This document shows positions 47,921 through 48,211 of a stretch of DNA of 48,211 bases, in pieces (position 1 is the stretch's first letter; every line of letters starts with the position of its first letter). The DNA lies in the IMG/VR virus record IMGVR_UViG_3300042559_001107, positions 1-48,211 of that record; one strand, given 5' to 3'. The translations under genes and the position numbers were made by a program. The DNA comes from a virus. Below the pieces are notes generated by a model, which had not been told where the DNA came from, did no database searches, and saw only the letters and a program-made list of their open reading frames with translations.

Positions 47921-48211
47921 GCATTCCTTTCACGAGCGTCTCTCGCTCTCATCCAGTACGAGCAACGCTCCATGCACAACTGTCAGAAATTTCTGCACCA
48001 ACGGGCGGCGAGAGAAAGTGATCCATCGACATATGTAAGAGATAGGCATGCATGCTCCAGCGTTCATCCATGCACGCCTGTATGACGTTCTCAGCCCTCG
48101 CATATCCCCTCGCATATCAACTACGCACATGCCCCACCCCCCTGTTTCCCTAGGTACACAAGGGGACACACACGCTCATCGAGCCTCGTGTAGTGGATGT
48201 GCAAGTGTAAA
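47921..48211. other. Right-edge region without a convincing gene
   Basis: 291 bp. It contains a 12-bp palindrome CAGAAATTTCTG (47984-47995), GCATGCATGC (48046-48055) and a tandem 12-bp repeat CCCTCGCATATC (48095-48106 and 48107-48118). Probably the control region of the minus-strand gene and/or of a gene beyond the edge. Confidence 0.5.
48095..48118. repeat. Tandem 12-bp direct repeat
   Basis: Two perfect copies of CCCTCGCATATC head to tail; a related CCTCGCATA is at 47683-47691. Possibly a regulator binding site upstream of the 47735-47920 gene. Confidence 0.7.

Noticed and set aside
47930-48169. 79-codon minus-strand open frame at the right edge
   Set aside because: No ribosome site, no motif, and it spans the tandem 12-bp repeat and palindromes of a likely control region.
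1-48211. Prophage or temperate phage signature
   Set aside because: No integrase, Cro/CI-type repressor pair, attachment site or ParAB genes are visible here; the window alone does not decide lifestyle.

Overview
The window is a stretch of a tailed double-stranded DNA phage (Caudoviricetes). The evidence is a baseplate or tail protein cut by the left edge, a tail fibre with a collar domain, holin-like membrane proteins and a complete phage replisome. A WhiB-type iron-sulfur regulator (38820-39095) points to an actinobacterial host. I see no integrase, CRISPR array, tRNA, rRNA or insertion sequence. No host genus can be named from the sequence alone.

Layout. (1) 1-4300: tail and baseplate genes, ending in a strong hairpin at 4333-4366. 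(2) 4.7-21 kb: one dense rightward replication and recombination operon, mostly with ATGA or TGATG overlaps. It carries a winged-helix initiator with internal iterons, an AAA+ helicase loader, a DnaB-type helicase, a DnaG-type primase, a SNF2 helicase, a probable ssDNA-binding protein, family A DNA polymerase and RecA. A dATP/dGTP diphosphohydrolase-like protein, a PD-(D/E)XK resolvase-like nuclease, a Cas4-like nuclease, a glycosyltransferase-methyltransferase fusion, RusA and a SpoVS-like protein follow. (3) 21.3-33.2 kb: tail fibre, holin candidates, a zinc metallopeptidase, many small probably virion-linked proteins, and a lone AP2/ERF DNA-binding domain at the end. (4) 33.4-36.1 kb, minus strand: a membrane protein and a large metallopeptidase-VWA (CobT-like) protein. 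(5) 36.4-48.2 kb: a visibly G+C-richer accessory arm with a MoxR/CobS-like ATPase, WhiB, many small proteins and a second SNF2 helicase.

The replication genes look sufficient for largely host-independent DNA synthesis: initiator and loader place the helicase, primase and Pol A copy, and RecA with the nucleases and two resolvases process recombination intermediates. The VWA-metallopeptidase and the MoxR ATPase are divergent neighbours and probably act together.

The least expected structure is in the right arm. Several transcription units there are self-contained cassettes (promoter, short leader, gene or operon, terminator) separated by related intergenic blocks. These blocks reuse the same promoter form (TTGCnn, 17-18 bp, AT-rich -10), a CCTACCCACTACC-type leader, ATCGATATCGAT palindromes, a CAAGGATTTCG repeat in five copies, and a module bracketed by AAGTGCC and GGCACTT.
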